Source of the DNA: a virus | Reading direction: 5' to 3' (one strand) | DNA length: 29,394 nt | IMG/VR virus record: IMGVR_UViG_3300032018_000017 | Span: 1 to 29,394 of that record | Shown here: positions 21,059-29,394 of the stretch, piece by piece | Numbering within the stretch: the stretch's first letter is position 1 | How the letters are laid out: each line of letters begins with the position of its first letter | Notes under the pieces: generated by a model | Databases searched by the model: none | What the model was told of the DNA's origin: nothing | The model's input: the letters and a program-made list of their open reading frames with translations, nothing else | Program-made: the position numbers and the translations under genes

Positions 21059-22027
21059 ATGGGTAAGACTGGAAAAATCTCTACGATCAAACGTGAGTAT
21101 AATAGTTCGCAATTGCAAACAATGGACAGTGGGCTAGCACAAAAAGGAATGACAAGAATCCCTGGAACAGGAGTATTCAAATATCCTTACAAAGAATTAG
21201 ATGGTAAGTACAGAACAGGATTAGATCCTACTGCTTCATATATCAGAAGAATTTCAGATCCTCTAGAAAAAGAGTTAGAAATTGAGAGAGTTACTAAACT
21301 TAAGGCTAAGCTTGAGTATGATTTAGGAGATATTGATTTAGGACCTCGTTCACAATTCTGGAACTATGGGCTATCAACTTCTACAGATGACCAGACTCAC
21401 GTACAATCTGTTAAATTAATGGATGGTGATAACTTCTTTGATCTATCAGTTCCTTTTCAAGAGATAGCCTTTTCATGGTTAAGAGTACATCCAACAATTG
21501 CATCAAGTCACCAAGCTTGGGAAAGAGGTGAGTATCCAGCAGAGACACAGTTCTATGTTGTAGATGATGAGATTGAGAATGCAGTTATATACAAGAAAAA
21601 ACAATTGATTAACAAAGCAATTGTTATGTTTGATTCAATGACTCCTGAAAAGAAAAAGAAAGTTGCAAGACTTTTAGGACTTCCAGTAACAGAAGAAACC
21701 AAAGAAGAAGTTGTTTACAATCAAGTAGATAACGTATTGAAACAAACAGAATTTAAGAATGGAAAATATTTAGGATTAAATCCAGTTGAAGTGTTCAATA
21801 GATTTGCTAATATGAAAGATGACTTACTCCATATTAAAGATTTAGTTAAACAAGCAACAGCACATTCAGTATATAGAATCAAACCTAATGGTAAGATATA
21901 TGAAGGTGAATATGAAGTGGCAAAAGATGAAGATGACTTAGTTAGATTCTTAGCTGATGATGATAACCAAGATGAGTTGTTGATATTAGAAGGTAAATTA
22001 AAAACTAAAAAACTAGCTTCTGTTTAA
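21059..22027 (+). CDS. Conserved virion/connector protein, 322 aa
   Basis: It starts MGKTGKISTIKREYNSSQLQ. Residues about 100-170 contain 'GPRSQFWNYGLSTSTDDQTH' and a conserved aromatic segment; residues 180-260 are a Lys/Glu-rich helical region; the end is beta-rich. The position directly after the capsid protein and before the connector at 22056 suggests a head-completion or vertex protein. I recall equivalents at this site in crAss-like phages without a settled function. Confidence 0.68.
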   Translation: MGKTGKISTIKREYNSSQLQTMDSGLAQKGMTRIPGTGVFKYPYKELDGKYRTGLDPTASYIRRISDPLEKELEIERVTKLKAKLEYDLGDIDLGPRSQFWNYGLSTSTDDQTHVQSVKLMDGDNFFDLSVPFQEIAFSWLRVHPTIASSHQAWERGEYPAETQFYVVDDEIENAVIYKKKQLINKAIVMFDSMTPEKKKKVARLLGLPVTEETKEEVVYNQVDNVLKQTEFKNGKYLGLNPVEVFNRFANMKDDLLHIKDLVKQATAHSVYRIKPNGKIYEGEYEVAKDEDDLVRFLADDDNQDELLILEGKLKTKKLASV

Positions 22028-22055
22028 GGGGCTAGTTTTAAAAATATAAAAGCAT

Positions 22056-22787
22056 ATGATCCCAGTAGATAGTTTATTATATAAAGTAGATCAAAGACTA
22101 AATAAACTATCAACTAATGAGCACCAACAGATTCAATTAGAAGATAAGATTTTAGCTTTGAACGAAGCTCAGATTAAGTTGATAAAACAAAAGATTGATG
22201 GTATAAGTGTTACTAGTGGATTAGGAATGGATTCTTTTAAAAAGCGTTACGAAGATTTACAAAGCTTAGTAATGAATTATAATCACCAACCTTTAACATT
22301 AACATTAAAAGATCGTGATTTGAATCAATGGGCTGCTAACATTCATTTACTTGAACCTAAGTATATGTTTTATGTTGACAGTTATGCATTAGCTGATAAA
22401 GGTAGATGTAAAGATAGAAAGATATGGATTAACCGAGATCTTGCTAAACATGGTGATCTTCAATTCATATTAAACAATGAGCATTACAAACCTTCATTTG
22501 AGTACCAAGAAACATTTAACTTCTTAGCATCGGATGAAATCTCAATTTTTACTGATGGTACCTTTACCCCTAAGAATCTACAAATAATGTATATGAGATA
22601 TCCTCTTTATATTAATAAAACAGGATATATAATGTTAGATGGTAATCCATCATTTGATCAAGACTGTGAGCTTGAAACATACTTAGAAGATGAACTTCTA
22701 GATCTTACAGTTCAGAATCTAGCAATGTATACTGAAAACTCTGCTGCAGTACAAAGTGCACAGTTCAGAATACAAACAAACGAATAA
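22056..22787 (+). CDS. Probable head-tail connector (adaptor) protein, 243 aa
   Basis: It starts MIPVDSLLYKVDQRLNKLST. Residues 1-75 are helical, the middle is beta-rich with aromatic residues, and the C-terminal 40 residues form a helix 'ELETYLEDELLDLTVQNLAM' followed by a polar tail, a pattern seen in P22 gp4-type tail-stabilising adaptors. The position downstream of the capsid gene and before tail proteins agrees. The assignment is by context and secondary-structure pattern only. Confidence 0.65.
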   Translation: MIPVDSLLYKVDQRLNKLSTNEHQQIQLEDKILALNEAQIKLIKQKIDGISVTSGLGMDSFKKRYEDLQSLVMNYNHQPLTLTLKDRDLNQWAANIHLLEPKYMFYVDSYALADKGRCKDRKIWINRDLAKHGDLQFILNNEHYKPSFEYQETFNFLASDEISIFTDGTFTPKNLQIMYMRYPLYINKTGYIMLDGNPSFDQDCELETYLEDELLDLTVQNLAMYTENSAAVQSAQFRIQTNE

Positions 22788-22811
22788 ACTATTAATTTAA
22801 ATAAATAAACA

Positions 22812-23981
22812 ATGGCTGATTTTTCATTAACCACGTTATTCGTGGTTCCAGTAGGGCAAGCAACGATCCCTAGCTCTGGTACGAGTTCAACACAAGACCT
22901 TACTGCAGGTATTGTGGGCATTTTTAGCAACAACTATGTTCCTGTTAATTCAGGTACAATTGCTGCTTCTCCTTATTTCTACATTGCACAAGGAAGAGAA
23001 AACACTTACCTTCAAGGTTCTAAAAGATCTGATAAGATATCAGGTAAAAACAATGCTGGTACAGGAAGTAATGTAACTGAATGGTACAAAGTAACAGGAT
23101 GCCCAACTGCGGCAAACCAAATTACTGATGTAACTAACTTCTCTGCACAATGTGGTGATACAATCACACTTACACTTCGTGCTGACAGTTCTTACCTTAG
23201 AACTCTTTATTTCAACGGATTTACACGTTCAGTAACTATTCAAGCACCTTGTTGTGATTGTGGTGATGATCCATGTGTTGATGTTGATGTAAATGATTTG
23301 ATTAATCAATTCATTGCAAAATTAACTGCACAAGCTCCTGGTATCAATCCTGACAACATTAGCTTGAACAACTTCTACACATTTGAAAATTTTGATGGAA
23401 CTACTCTGCGTATTACAGGAAAACCTTTAACTCAATATGGACAACCATGTGATGTTGCTGCGTTCCCTTTTGAATATGACAGAATGACTTTTAGAACTTT
23501 TGTATATGCTGGCCCAGCTACTACTGCTGACTTCATTGTTGCAGATTCTTGTAACATTGTTGCTAATGCTGTCATCACTCAACGTTCTTCTTATGCTTCA
23601 GGACAAGCTGCAGAATTTATCCAATTGGAGAAAAACTTCTATAGCTACCAAGCTGGTTACTTGAAACACCTTTACAGAATGAATGGTTACAATGAGAACT
23701 TTGAGTCTTATGTTTCTGCTGGTAAAACTTATAATTCATTCTATATCAAATTTAATGAATATGATAAGTCTGCTTACCAATGGGGTGATTATATCCAAGA
23801 AGATTCTACAGTGATTATTGCTATCCCTCAAGGTGGTTATGATCTTACTAGTGACTTCCAAGATATTTTAGAAGCTGCTTTAGGAACTGTTACAGATGGT
23901 AATGATTGTGTAATCACAACCACTACTACATCAACTGCTGCTCCTAGTACAACAACAACATCTTCTACTAACATTCCTTAA
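22812..23981 (+). CDS. Abundant virion protein with C-terminal Thr tail, 389 aa
   Basis: It starts MADFSLTTLFVVPVGQATIP. A cysteine-rich hinge 'CCDCGDDPCVDVDV' near residues 152-166 separates an N-terminal beta-rich domain from a larger C-terminal domain. The last 25 residues are poly-Thr/Ser/Ala. Codon use resembles the capsid gene, so it is likely made in quantity. It is followed by a strong terminator. I recall similar proteins after the connectors in Bacteroidota phages, function unknown; a tail-tube, sheath-like or decoration role are all possible. Confidence 0.72.
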   Translation: MADFSLTTLFVVPVGQATIPSSGTSSTQDLTAGIVGIFSNNYVPVNSGTIAASPYFYIAQGRENTYLQGSKRSDKISGKNNAGTGSNVTEWYKVTGCPTAANQITDVTNFSAQCGDTITLTLRADSSYLRTLYFNGFTRSVTIQAPCCDCGDDPCVDVDVNDLINQFIAKLTAQAPGINPDNISLNNFYTFENFDGTTLRITGKPLTQYGQPCDVAAFPFEYDRMTFRTFVYAGPATTADFIVADSCNIVANAVITQRSSYASGQAAEFIQLEKNFYSYQAGYLKHLYRMNGYNENFESYVSAGKTYNSFYIKFNEYDKSAYQWGDYIQEDSTVIIAIPQGGYDLTSDFQDILEAALGTVTDGNDCVITTTTTSTAAPSTTTTSSTNIP

Positions 23982-24013
23982 GGATAAGTAGAAAATAATA
24001 AATTCCTAGTATC

Positions 24014-24048
24014 AAGGGGAGATGAGTTAACAAACGCTCTCTCCCCTT
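24014..24048 (+). terminator. Strong rho-independent terminator
   Basis: AAGGGGAGA (24014-24022) pairs perfectly with TCTCCCCTT (24040-24048) around a 17-nt loop and runs into TTTTTATT. It closes the capsid/connector transcription unit after the abundant virion protein. Confidence 0.85.
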
Positions 24049-24073
24049 TTTATTAACCTTCAAAAACAAAATC

Positions 24074-24637
24074 ATGGCAGATTTAAAATTAGATATAATT
24101 GTAGTACCTACATATAGTACATTGACACTTGGAGTGATGGACGCTTCAACCTATCCAACAGATCCACCAGATGTTGAGAGCCCATCTATAAAGATAACTG
24201 TTCCTGGATTTGGTGATACAACATTACCATTTGATATAAATTCATTTAATTTATATACCACTGCAAATCTTGGGATTACTGAAGTGGGTAGCGAACAACC
24301 TCTACCTGATGGAATATATAGATTACGTTATTCTATTGCACCAGCATATTTAAACTTTGTAGAAAGAACAATAATGCGTACAGAAAGAATACAAGAGAAG
24401 TTTGATAGAGCTTTTCTTCAATTGGATTTAATGGAATGTGATAGAGCAATTAAAACACAATCTACCGTTACATTAAACACAATCAACTTTTTTATACAAG
24501 GATCAATTGCTGCAGGTAATAACTGTGCTGAATATGAGGCAACTAGATTATATAATCAAGCAGATAATATGTTAAATAGTTTTTTAAAATCTAACTGTGG
24601 TTGTTCAGGTAACAACTATCAAATTAATTTTAATTAA
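24074..24637 (+). CDS. Conserved virion (tail/neck) protein, 187 aa
   Basis: It starts MADLKLDIIVVPTYSTLTLG. The N-terminal half is beta-rich, residues about 95-135 form a helix 'RTERIQEKFDRAFLQLDLME', and the end carries 'SNCGCSGNNYQINFN'. The C-terminal Cys pattern is shared with the neighbouring small Cys-rich protein. Proteins of this type occur just before the adhesin genes in Bacteroidota phages as far as I recall; a neck or tail-tip part is plausible. Confidence 0.72.
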   Translation: MADLKLDIIVVPTYSTLTLGVMDASTYPTDPPDVESPSIKITVPGFGDTTLPFDINSFNLYTTANLGITEVGSEQPLPDGIYRLRYSIAPAYLNFVERTIMRTERIQEKFDRAFLQLDLMECDRAIKTQSTVTLNTINFFIQGSIAAGNNCAEYEATRLYNQADNMLNSFLKSNCGCSGNNYQINFN

Positions 24638-24639
24638 TC

Positions 24640-24729
24640 ATGGCACAATGTAATTCATGTGGAGCTAATGTAGGATGTGGATGTCAATTAAAAAATGGAC
24701 TATGCGCTACATGCGCAGCTAAAAAATAA
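24640..24729 (+). CDS. Cys-rich micro-protein, 29 aa
   Basis: The frame reads ATG at 24640 to TAA at 24727-24729 with seven cysteines in 29 residues (CNSCG, GCGCQ, CATC motifs). The spacing fits one zinc-binding knuckle or disulfides. It starts 2 nt after the upstream stop and ends 5 nt before the next start, so it fits exactly between two genes. I recall similar C..CG...GCGCQ...GLC..C peptides in related phages. It may cap or fold with tail adhesins. Confidence 0.7.
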   Translation: MAQCNSCGANVGCGCQLKNGLCATCAAKK

Positions 24730-24734
24730 TAAAT

Positions 24735-26270
24735 ATGTTAACACCGAGACTAACTAATTGTCCTGAATGTGCAGACATTCCTAATTTATTAAAAAGAATA
24801 GATTGTAAGTTAGCAGAATATGCTAATGGTCTATACAACAATGTTGTATTTATGTTGAATCAAGTTGTTCCTGCAAGAGCAATGATTCAACTTTTGGCGT
24901 ATAAAAGAATCCTTACATACAAACAATGTAATCCAGACTATTTAAGTGATTTCTGTATGGATAAGATTGTAAGTAAAGTGATAAGATTAACATTAGGCTG
25001 TAATATCAGACCCATTTTTACTCCAACCCCTACAACATCTACAACATCAACATCTACTACTTGTCCTCCATATACCACTACCACTACCACTACAACAATA
25101 TTATATAATTATATTGTACTTAAATGTAATACATCAGAATATTATATTCTTACATATGATGGATCTGAATTATTACCACAAGGACTTATAGTAAGTAGTG
25201 AAAGTAATGAATGTTGGCAAATAATACAAAGAACTAATGATGTTGGAAGTATGGCAATAGTTACACAATTTGGTATGGATGATTGTACAGTTTGTATAGA
25301 TTCTTTTACTACTACAACTACTACCACCACTTTACCAAATATTCCATGTAATACAACTTATAGTTCAGGAGGAAGTGGTGTTACAGAATATAATATACCA
25401 TTAGATCCTTTAGGAGGAGTAATATTATTTCAATTTAGTGCTAGAAATGTACCTGATAAAATTGAAATAATACATGATAATATTAAAAAATCTACATCAG
25501 GAATGTTATCAGATGGTAATTCAGGCCCATTTGATGCTTATGGAGAGCCACCAACTAATTTACCAACTGTTCTTCAAACATATGATATAAATCAATTTAT
25601 AGGAAAAACTAATTATAATGTAGACCCTCCTATTTTTTATAAAAATATTCAACCTATACCAACTAGACAATTAGAACTTTTAGCTGAAACAGGTATTGAT
25701 TTAACATTAACAGGTAGTTATGAACAATTTGTATGGTGGGTATACACTCCATCAGATTATACAATAAACAATAATGTTATTATTAGAATAACAGGTCCTG
25801 CAGGCGGTACAACAGGTTGGGATTTACAAAGATTATGTCCTTCACCTACCACTACTACAACTACTACTATATGTCAAAGACCAGAAGGTTTAACTAATGG
25901 TAATTTAATTTCCTCTTGTCATAATTCAGGAGACCCTGAATGGATTTTCTATAATGTATCCGTAGAAGATGCTTGTAATGCTTTTAATTATTATAGAGAT
26001 AATCCTGAAACTGCTGGAACAGGAGTTAATTATTGGGACATGCAATATGATACTTTAAATATAGACACTTTAGTATATAGATACAATAATGGTACTGATT
26101 GTACTTTAATTAATAATGGATATTATTGGTTTCAACCAAACATTAGTGATATAACAACATATTTCAAAACTATTAATCAAATAAGTATTGTCACAATAGT
26201 AGCTGGATATATTACAGCAATTGACATATGTAATTATATTCCAACAACAACCACAACAACAACAATATAA
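24735..26270 (+). CDS. Modular tail adhesin with four Thr-rich linkers, 511 aa
   Basis: Residues 1-92 form a conserved N-terminal domain (MLTPRLTNCPECADIPNLLK; FMLNQVVPARAM; YKRILTYKQCNPDYL), probably the virion-attachment part. Then come beta-rich modules separated by poly-threonine linkers at about residues 97-120, 191-199, 373-379 and 505-510. Two of the modules carry paired cysteines. The gene ends on the last linker (IPTTTTTTTI), as if a further module were lost or the Thr tail itself is exposed. It probably belongs to the tail fibre or receptor-binding apparatus. Codon use is AT-rich compared with the capsid genes. Confidence 0.82.
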   Translation: MLTPRLTNCPECADIPNLLKRIDCKLAEYANGLYNNVVFMLNQVVPARAMIQLLAYKRILTYKQCNPDYLSDFCMDKIVSKVIRLTLGCNIRPIFTPTPTTSTTSTSTTCPPYTTTTTTTTILYNYIVLKCNTSEYYILTYDGSELLPQGLIVSSESNECWQIIQRTNDVGSMAIVTQFGMDDCTVCIDSFTTTTTTTTLPNIPCNTTYSSGGSGVTEYNIPLDPLGGVILFQFSARNVPDKIEIIHDNIKKSTSGMLSDGNSGPFDAYGEPPTNLPTVLQTYDINQFIGKTNYNVDPPIFYKNIQPIPTRQLELLAETGIDLTLTGSYEQFVWWVYTPSDYTINNNVIIRITGPAGGTTGWDLQRLCPSPTTTTTTTICQRPEGLTNGNLISSCHNSGDPEWIFYNVSVEDACNAFNYYRDNPETAGTGVNYWDMQYDTLNIDTLVYRYNNGTDCTLINNGYYWFQPNISDITTYFKTINQISIVTIVAGYITAIDICNYIPTTTTTTTI

Positions 26271-26282
26271 AATAAATATAAT

Positions 26283-27449
26283 ATGTCCAATTGTCAAAAT
26301 TGTTTTAATGGATGCACCGAAACTATTTCAGATCAGTGTGTCAAATATACAGGAATAAATGTTCCTGAATTAGGAATTAGCACTGGTGATCCTTTATCAG
26401 TAATTGAACAATCTCTAACAACATTCCTTGTTTCTGCATTAAATGGAACAGGAATAAAAATAGATCTAAGTGGTATAGATATATGTACATTAGTACAACA
26501 ATATCTTCCTACATGTGGAGAAATGTCAATAGCAGATATATCAAAAGCTCTTGTGCAAGCTGTATGTAATATACAAGAACAAATAGATGCTATTGTAGCA
26601 GAACTTGCTATATTAAATGCTGATTATACAATTGACTGTTTGACAGAAGTTACAGCTTCTTCTGATACACATGCTATTGTACAAGCAGTTATAACAAAAC
26701 TTTGTACTATTGATACTAACTTAACAGAATTAATTACAGAAGTAGATAATCAATATGTTAAAAAAACTGAACTTTGCAGTTTAGTTACAGAGTGCATGAG
26801 TGGAGAAAGTGGCACAGATTTAGCTAGTGCAAAAATGCTTCCTTATAGTATCATTCCTTATTATGGACCAGCATCTGGATATCCAACAGTTAGTGATGGA
26901 TTTAGTTCAACAGGTGCAGGATATGGATATTGGCTTAATGTATATTTATGTAATGGAGGAAATCCAGGTGTTCCAGATTTGAGAGGAAGAGTAGCTGTAG
27001 GTGCTACAGATATGGCAACAGCAACATGGCCTATGAGTGGACAAACACAACCAGGTGTTAATAATAATCCTACATATGAATACAAAGATCCAGCTACAGG
27101 AATACAAGGAAGTAATTTTACTACATTAACATTAGCACAGATACCAGCACATAATCATACTACTTCTACAGCTAGTTCTACAGCTATTACCACTATTCCC
27201 CCACATACTCATTCTATATTAGGAATAACAGGTGGAGATAATAGTGATAATAATAATACTGTAAGATTTGCTGGTGGAGATAAAAATCAAACAGAACCAG
27301 GTTTCTTTTTTACAAATATACAAGCTTGTCAATCTGCAACTTTATCTGCTACAACAACATTAACAATATTACCACAAGGACAAGGTGAGAAACATTCAAA
27401 TGTTCAACCAGGACTTGCAGTTTATTATCTTATCTATATCCCAGCATAA
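26283..27449 (+). CDS. Tail fibre protein with phage collar domain, 388 aa
   Basis: Residues about 22-48 share the NVPELGISTGDPLSVIEQSL module with the next gene. A helical region follows to about residue 180. Residues about 183-250 (MLPYSIIPYYGP...YLCNGGNPGVPDLRGRVAVG) match the phage tail-collar domain (PF07484). Residues 290-310 are His/Thr-rich (AHNHTTSTA) and the end is NVQPGLAVYYLIYIPA, typical of collar-domain fibres. It is likely trimeric and binds a host surface receptor. Confidence 0.88.
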   Translation: MSNCQNCFNGCTETISDQCVKYTGINVPELGISTGDPLSVIEQSLTTFLVSALNGTGIKIDLSGIDICTLVQQYLPTCGEMSIADISKALVQAVCNIQEQIDAIVAELAILNADYTIDCLTEVTASSDTHAIVQAVITKLCTIDTNLTELITEVDNQYVKKTELCSLVTECMSGESGTDLASAKMLPYSIIPYYGPASGYPTVSDGFSSTGAGYGYWLNVYLCNGGNPGVPDLRGRVAVGATDMATATWPMSGQTQPGVNNNPTYEYKDPATGIQGSNFTTLTLAQIPAHNHTTSTASSTAITTIPPHTHSILGITGGDNSDNNNTVRFAGGDKNQTEPGFFFTNIQACQSATLSATTTLTILPQGQGEKHSNVQPGLAVYYLIYIPA

Positions 27450-27455
27450 TAATAT

Positions 27456-28460
27456 ATGTCTTACCCACCTACTCCACAAAGAAAAGCTTGCAACTGTAGT
27501 GATCCTTGTATCTCTACAGATGATGTTTACTATGCTGGTCCCAATCTTCCAAACTTAGGAGTTAATACAAATGACTTACTTACAGAAGTTATAGAGAAGC
27601 TAGATGCTATATATGCTGTTCCTACATTACAGAGAGTTACAGAGATGGATAATCTTACCACTTTACCAATAATTGCAGATTCATTTGTAAAGATTGGCGG
27701 AGATGGAACTAATATTTTATTGGATGATGGTACAGTATTACCTATAGGTGATTTACCTTCACCTACAACTCCTCTATCTTTACAACAAGTATTAGATGAA
27801 AATAATCAAGCCTTAAATCAAAATATATTATTAGAATATAATGATGGGGTTAATGTAGTTGCTAGTACTCAAGTATATCCTGGAAATATAAATATAATAT
27901 CTAATGAATCAGGTTTATATTTAGGTACAGTAGGATACAGTAGTGGATTAAATAATTATGAGTTAGGGGCTATACATTTTAGTTCATCTATTAATAGTCA
28001 ATCTTATTCAAAAACAGTATTATATGAGAATCCAGAATCTGTTGCTAGTAATCCAAGTGAATCTTTATTATTAAGACTACCAAAACATATTGGTTCAGAA
28101 ACAAAAACACTAGCTACACTAGATGATATACCTGCAAGATTATATAAAGTGTACACAGCTTTGTTATCACAAACTGGACAAGAAGTTCCTGAACCTACAG
28201 TATTAGAAAATACATTAGGAGGAATAGTTGTTTGGACTAGAGACAGTGCTGGTAATTATATAGGAACTTTAAATGGTGCGTTTCCTGCAGGTAAAACCGT
28301 ATGCTTTTATACACATGATGGTTTAAATGGTTCTACAGGATATGGCGGTTTATTAAGAAAGGATTCTAACAGTGTATGGATGACTTTTAATAATGGCACT
28401 GGTATCTATATAGATTCAGAAGGGCAATCAGATTCAATAGAAATAAGAGTATATAATTAA
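27456..28460 (+). CDS. Tail fibre/adhesin, 334 aa
   Basis: The N-terminus has Cys-rich ACNCSDPC followed by the module 'LPNLGVNTNDLLTEVIEKLD', shared with the collar-domain protein. Residues about 78-96 (FVKIGGDGTNILLDDGTVLP) are a typical fibre spacer motif. The C-terminal 200 residues are beta-rich and likely a receptor-binding tip. It starts 6 nt after the collar-domain gene and belongs to the same operon. Confidence 0.8.
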   Translation: MSYPPTPQRKACNCSDPCISTDDVYYAGPNLPNLGVNTNDLLTEVIEKLDAIYAVPTLQRVTEMDNLTTLPIIADSFVKIGGDGTNILLDDGTVLPIGDLPSPTTPLSLQQVLDENNQALNQNILLEYNDGVNVVASTQVYPGNINIISNESGLYLGTVGYSSGLNNYELGAIHFSSSINSQSYSKTVLYENPESVASNPSESLLLRLPKHIGSETKTLATLDDIPARLYKVYTALLSQTGQEVPEPTVLENTLGGIVVWTRDSAGNYIGTLNGAFPAGKTVCFYTHDGLNGSTGYGGLLRKDSNSVWMTFNNGTGIYIDSEGQSDSIEIRVYN

Positions 28461-28481
28461 TATAATAAAAACCAAATAATT

Positions 28482-28751
28482 ATGACAGTAATAATAACAT
28501 TAACAACAGCAGGTGCAGATACAGGACCATTCAATCTATTTTCAGATGCAAATGAATATACAATAGCATTTGCTATAGGAGTAACTAAAGCAGAATTAGA
28601 AGCAGGTTATCCATCTGATTTAGTTCCTGATGGTACAACAACAATTAAAGTACAATCTGTTAATAGTTTATGTAATAATTTTGCAGATTTACCTACAGGT
28701 ATAACTACAACAACCTCTACTACATTACCTCCAATTAACTCTGTAGAATAG
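28482..28751 (+). CDS. Adhesin with Thr linker, ends at an in-frame TAG, 89 aa
   Basis: Residues 1-70 form a small domain (MTVIITLTTAGADTGPFNLF; AELEAGYPSDLVPDGTTTIK) that is clearly paralogous to the start of the next gene. A Thr-rich linker ITTTTSTTLPP follows at about 74-84. The frame stops at TAG (28749-28751) only five codons after the linker. The same frame continues open to TAA at 29096. Other linker proteins here carry beta-rich modules after such linkers, so the extension is probably the natural C-terminal domain. Confidence 0.78.
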   Translation: MTVIITLTTAGADTGPFNLFSDANEYTIAFAIGVTKAELEAGYPSDLVPDGTTTIKVQSVNSLCNNFADLPTGITTTTSTTLPPINSVE

Positions 28752-29096
28752 CTTACTGGTGATTATCCTCCTATTGCTTATGGTATTTCTCCTGGAGATA
28801 TAATTAGCTTAAGTGGGACTGTTGAAATAATAGGGGACCCTGTTACTTTTAGAGCTTACGCATTTTTACCTACAGGACCTGGTGATGGTGCTGTAGATAC
28901 TAGCATAAGTATAGGTAATATTGATGTGGAAATAACAAGTAGATATGTAGATGCTGTAACACCATATGATAATGGCATAAATCAATACTCTACTTCATTC
29001 ACCCTTCCAGCAGGAATATATGATTGGAATGTACTTTGTACATTCTCTAATACAGCATCTATAGGAGGAGAAGGTGGCATAGATTGGGTACAATAA
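28752..29096 (+). other. In-frame coding extension of the upstream adhesin beyond TAG
   Basis: After the TAG the frame reads LTGDYPPIAYGISPGDIISL and continues for 114 codons to TAA at 29094-29096. The translation is beta-rich with Gly, Ser and Thr and ends GGIDWVQ. It has no ATG and no plausible start codon near its beginning. Coding character in the same frame indicates a module joined to the upstream domain by readthrough or recoding, or a recent nonsense mutation. The total product would be 204 residues. Confidence 0.65.
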
Positions 29097-29113
29097 TATA
29101 AAAATAAAACCAA

Positions 29114-29394
29114 ATGACAGTACTATTAACATTAACAACTGCTGGATCTGATACAGGTTCATTTGATCTATATTCTAATTTAGATTATGCTATTCCTTTT
29201 GAAACAGGAGTTGGTAAAGCTACATTAGAAGCAGGGTATTCAACAGAGGTTCCAGATGGTGCAACTATTGTTAGAATTACATCTACAGGAGATTGTATTA
29301 ATTCTGTAGATATAACATTAAGATTAGCTGAATGTGATTTAGATGGATATGTAGAACAATTAACCACTACAACAACAACAACTATATGTATTCC
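29114..29394 (+). CDS. Adhesin paralogue, N-terminal part; runs off the right edge
   Basis: ATG at 29114 opens a frame of 93 complete codons to the window end. It begins MTVLLTLTTAGSDTGSFDLY and resembles the gene at 28482 over its first 70 residues (VTLTTAG.DTG.F.L.S, GV.KA.LEAGY, VPDG). A poly-Thr linker begins at residue 85, as in the paralogue, but no TAG is seen before the edge. The receptor-binding module lies outside the window. Confidence 0.78.
   Translation, partial: MTVLLTLTTAGSDTGSFDLYSNLDYAIPFETGVGKATLEAGYSTEVPDGATIVRITSTGDCINSVDITLRLAECDLDGYVEQLTTTTTTTICI

Noticed and set aside
25022-26267. CRISPR-like or tandem repeat array in the Thr-codon tracts
   Set aside because: The ACA/ACT/ACC tracts are in frame within one long gene and encode poly-Thr linkers; there are no regular spacers.
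12000-29096. Genome-wide recoding of TAG to glutamine
   Set aside because: TerL, portal, capsid and most tail genes (thousands of codons) contain no in-frame TAG, and no suppressor tRNA is visible here; only the one adhesin supports readthrough.

Overview
The window is part of the genome of a tailed bacteriophage that infects a Bacteroidota host, most likely a crAss-like phage (Crassvirales). The evidence is the late gene order (HU/IHF-like protein, zinc-ribbon protein, small conserved genes, large terminase, portal, acidic scaffold-like protein, HK97-fold major capsid protein, head-tail connectors, Cys- and Thr-rich tail and adhesin genes). The host phylum is supported by low GC, A-rich leaders without a Shine-Dalgarno sequence, and promoter-like sites of the Bacteroidota type (TTTG, about 19-21 bases, TAnnTTTG).

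The left part (1-9227) is transcribed leftward, apart from one rightward HNH gene. It holds many small, tightly packed genes with ATGA or TAATG overlaps. Most are unrecognised acidic or single-membrane-segment proteins, including two tiny lipoproteins. The most notable element is a tmRNA (ssrA) gene of about 416 nt at 3776-4191 on the minus strand. Its acceptor stem, T-arm and P2 helix are readable, and its tag frame is unusually long, about 39 codons. Beside it are an HNH homing endonuclease and two strongly structured noncoding segments.

The strand switch at 9228-9564 carries a hairpin and a rightward promoter candidate. From 9565 everything runs rightward: a small HTH protein, an HU/IHF-like protein, a zinc-ribbon protein, then packaging and capsid genes. 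Two homing endonucleases, an HNH/AP2-like one and a GIY-YIG/NUMOD1 one, bracket the portal gene almost scarlessly. A promoter candidate precedes the scaffold and capsid genes. A long hairpin, a small three-way-junction element and an imperfect tRNA with anticodon CAT follow the capsid gene.

The right end (21059-29394) encodes connectors, an abundant virion protein, a 29-residue Cys-rich protein and a series of modular tail/adhesin proteins joined by poly-threonine linkers. One adhesin gene (28482) has a TAG stop just after its Thr linker, and the same frame stays open for 114 more codons. This could be readthrough, amber recoding or a decaying gene.
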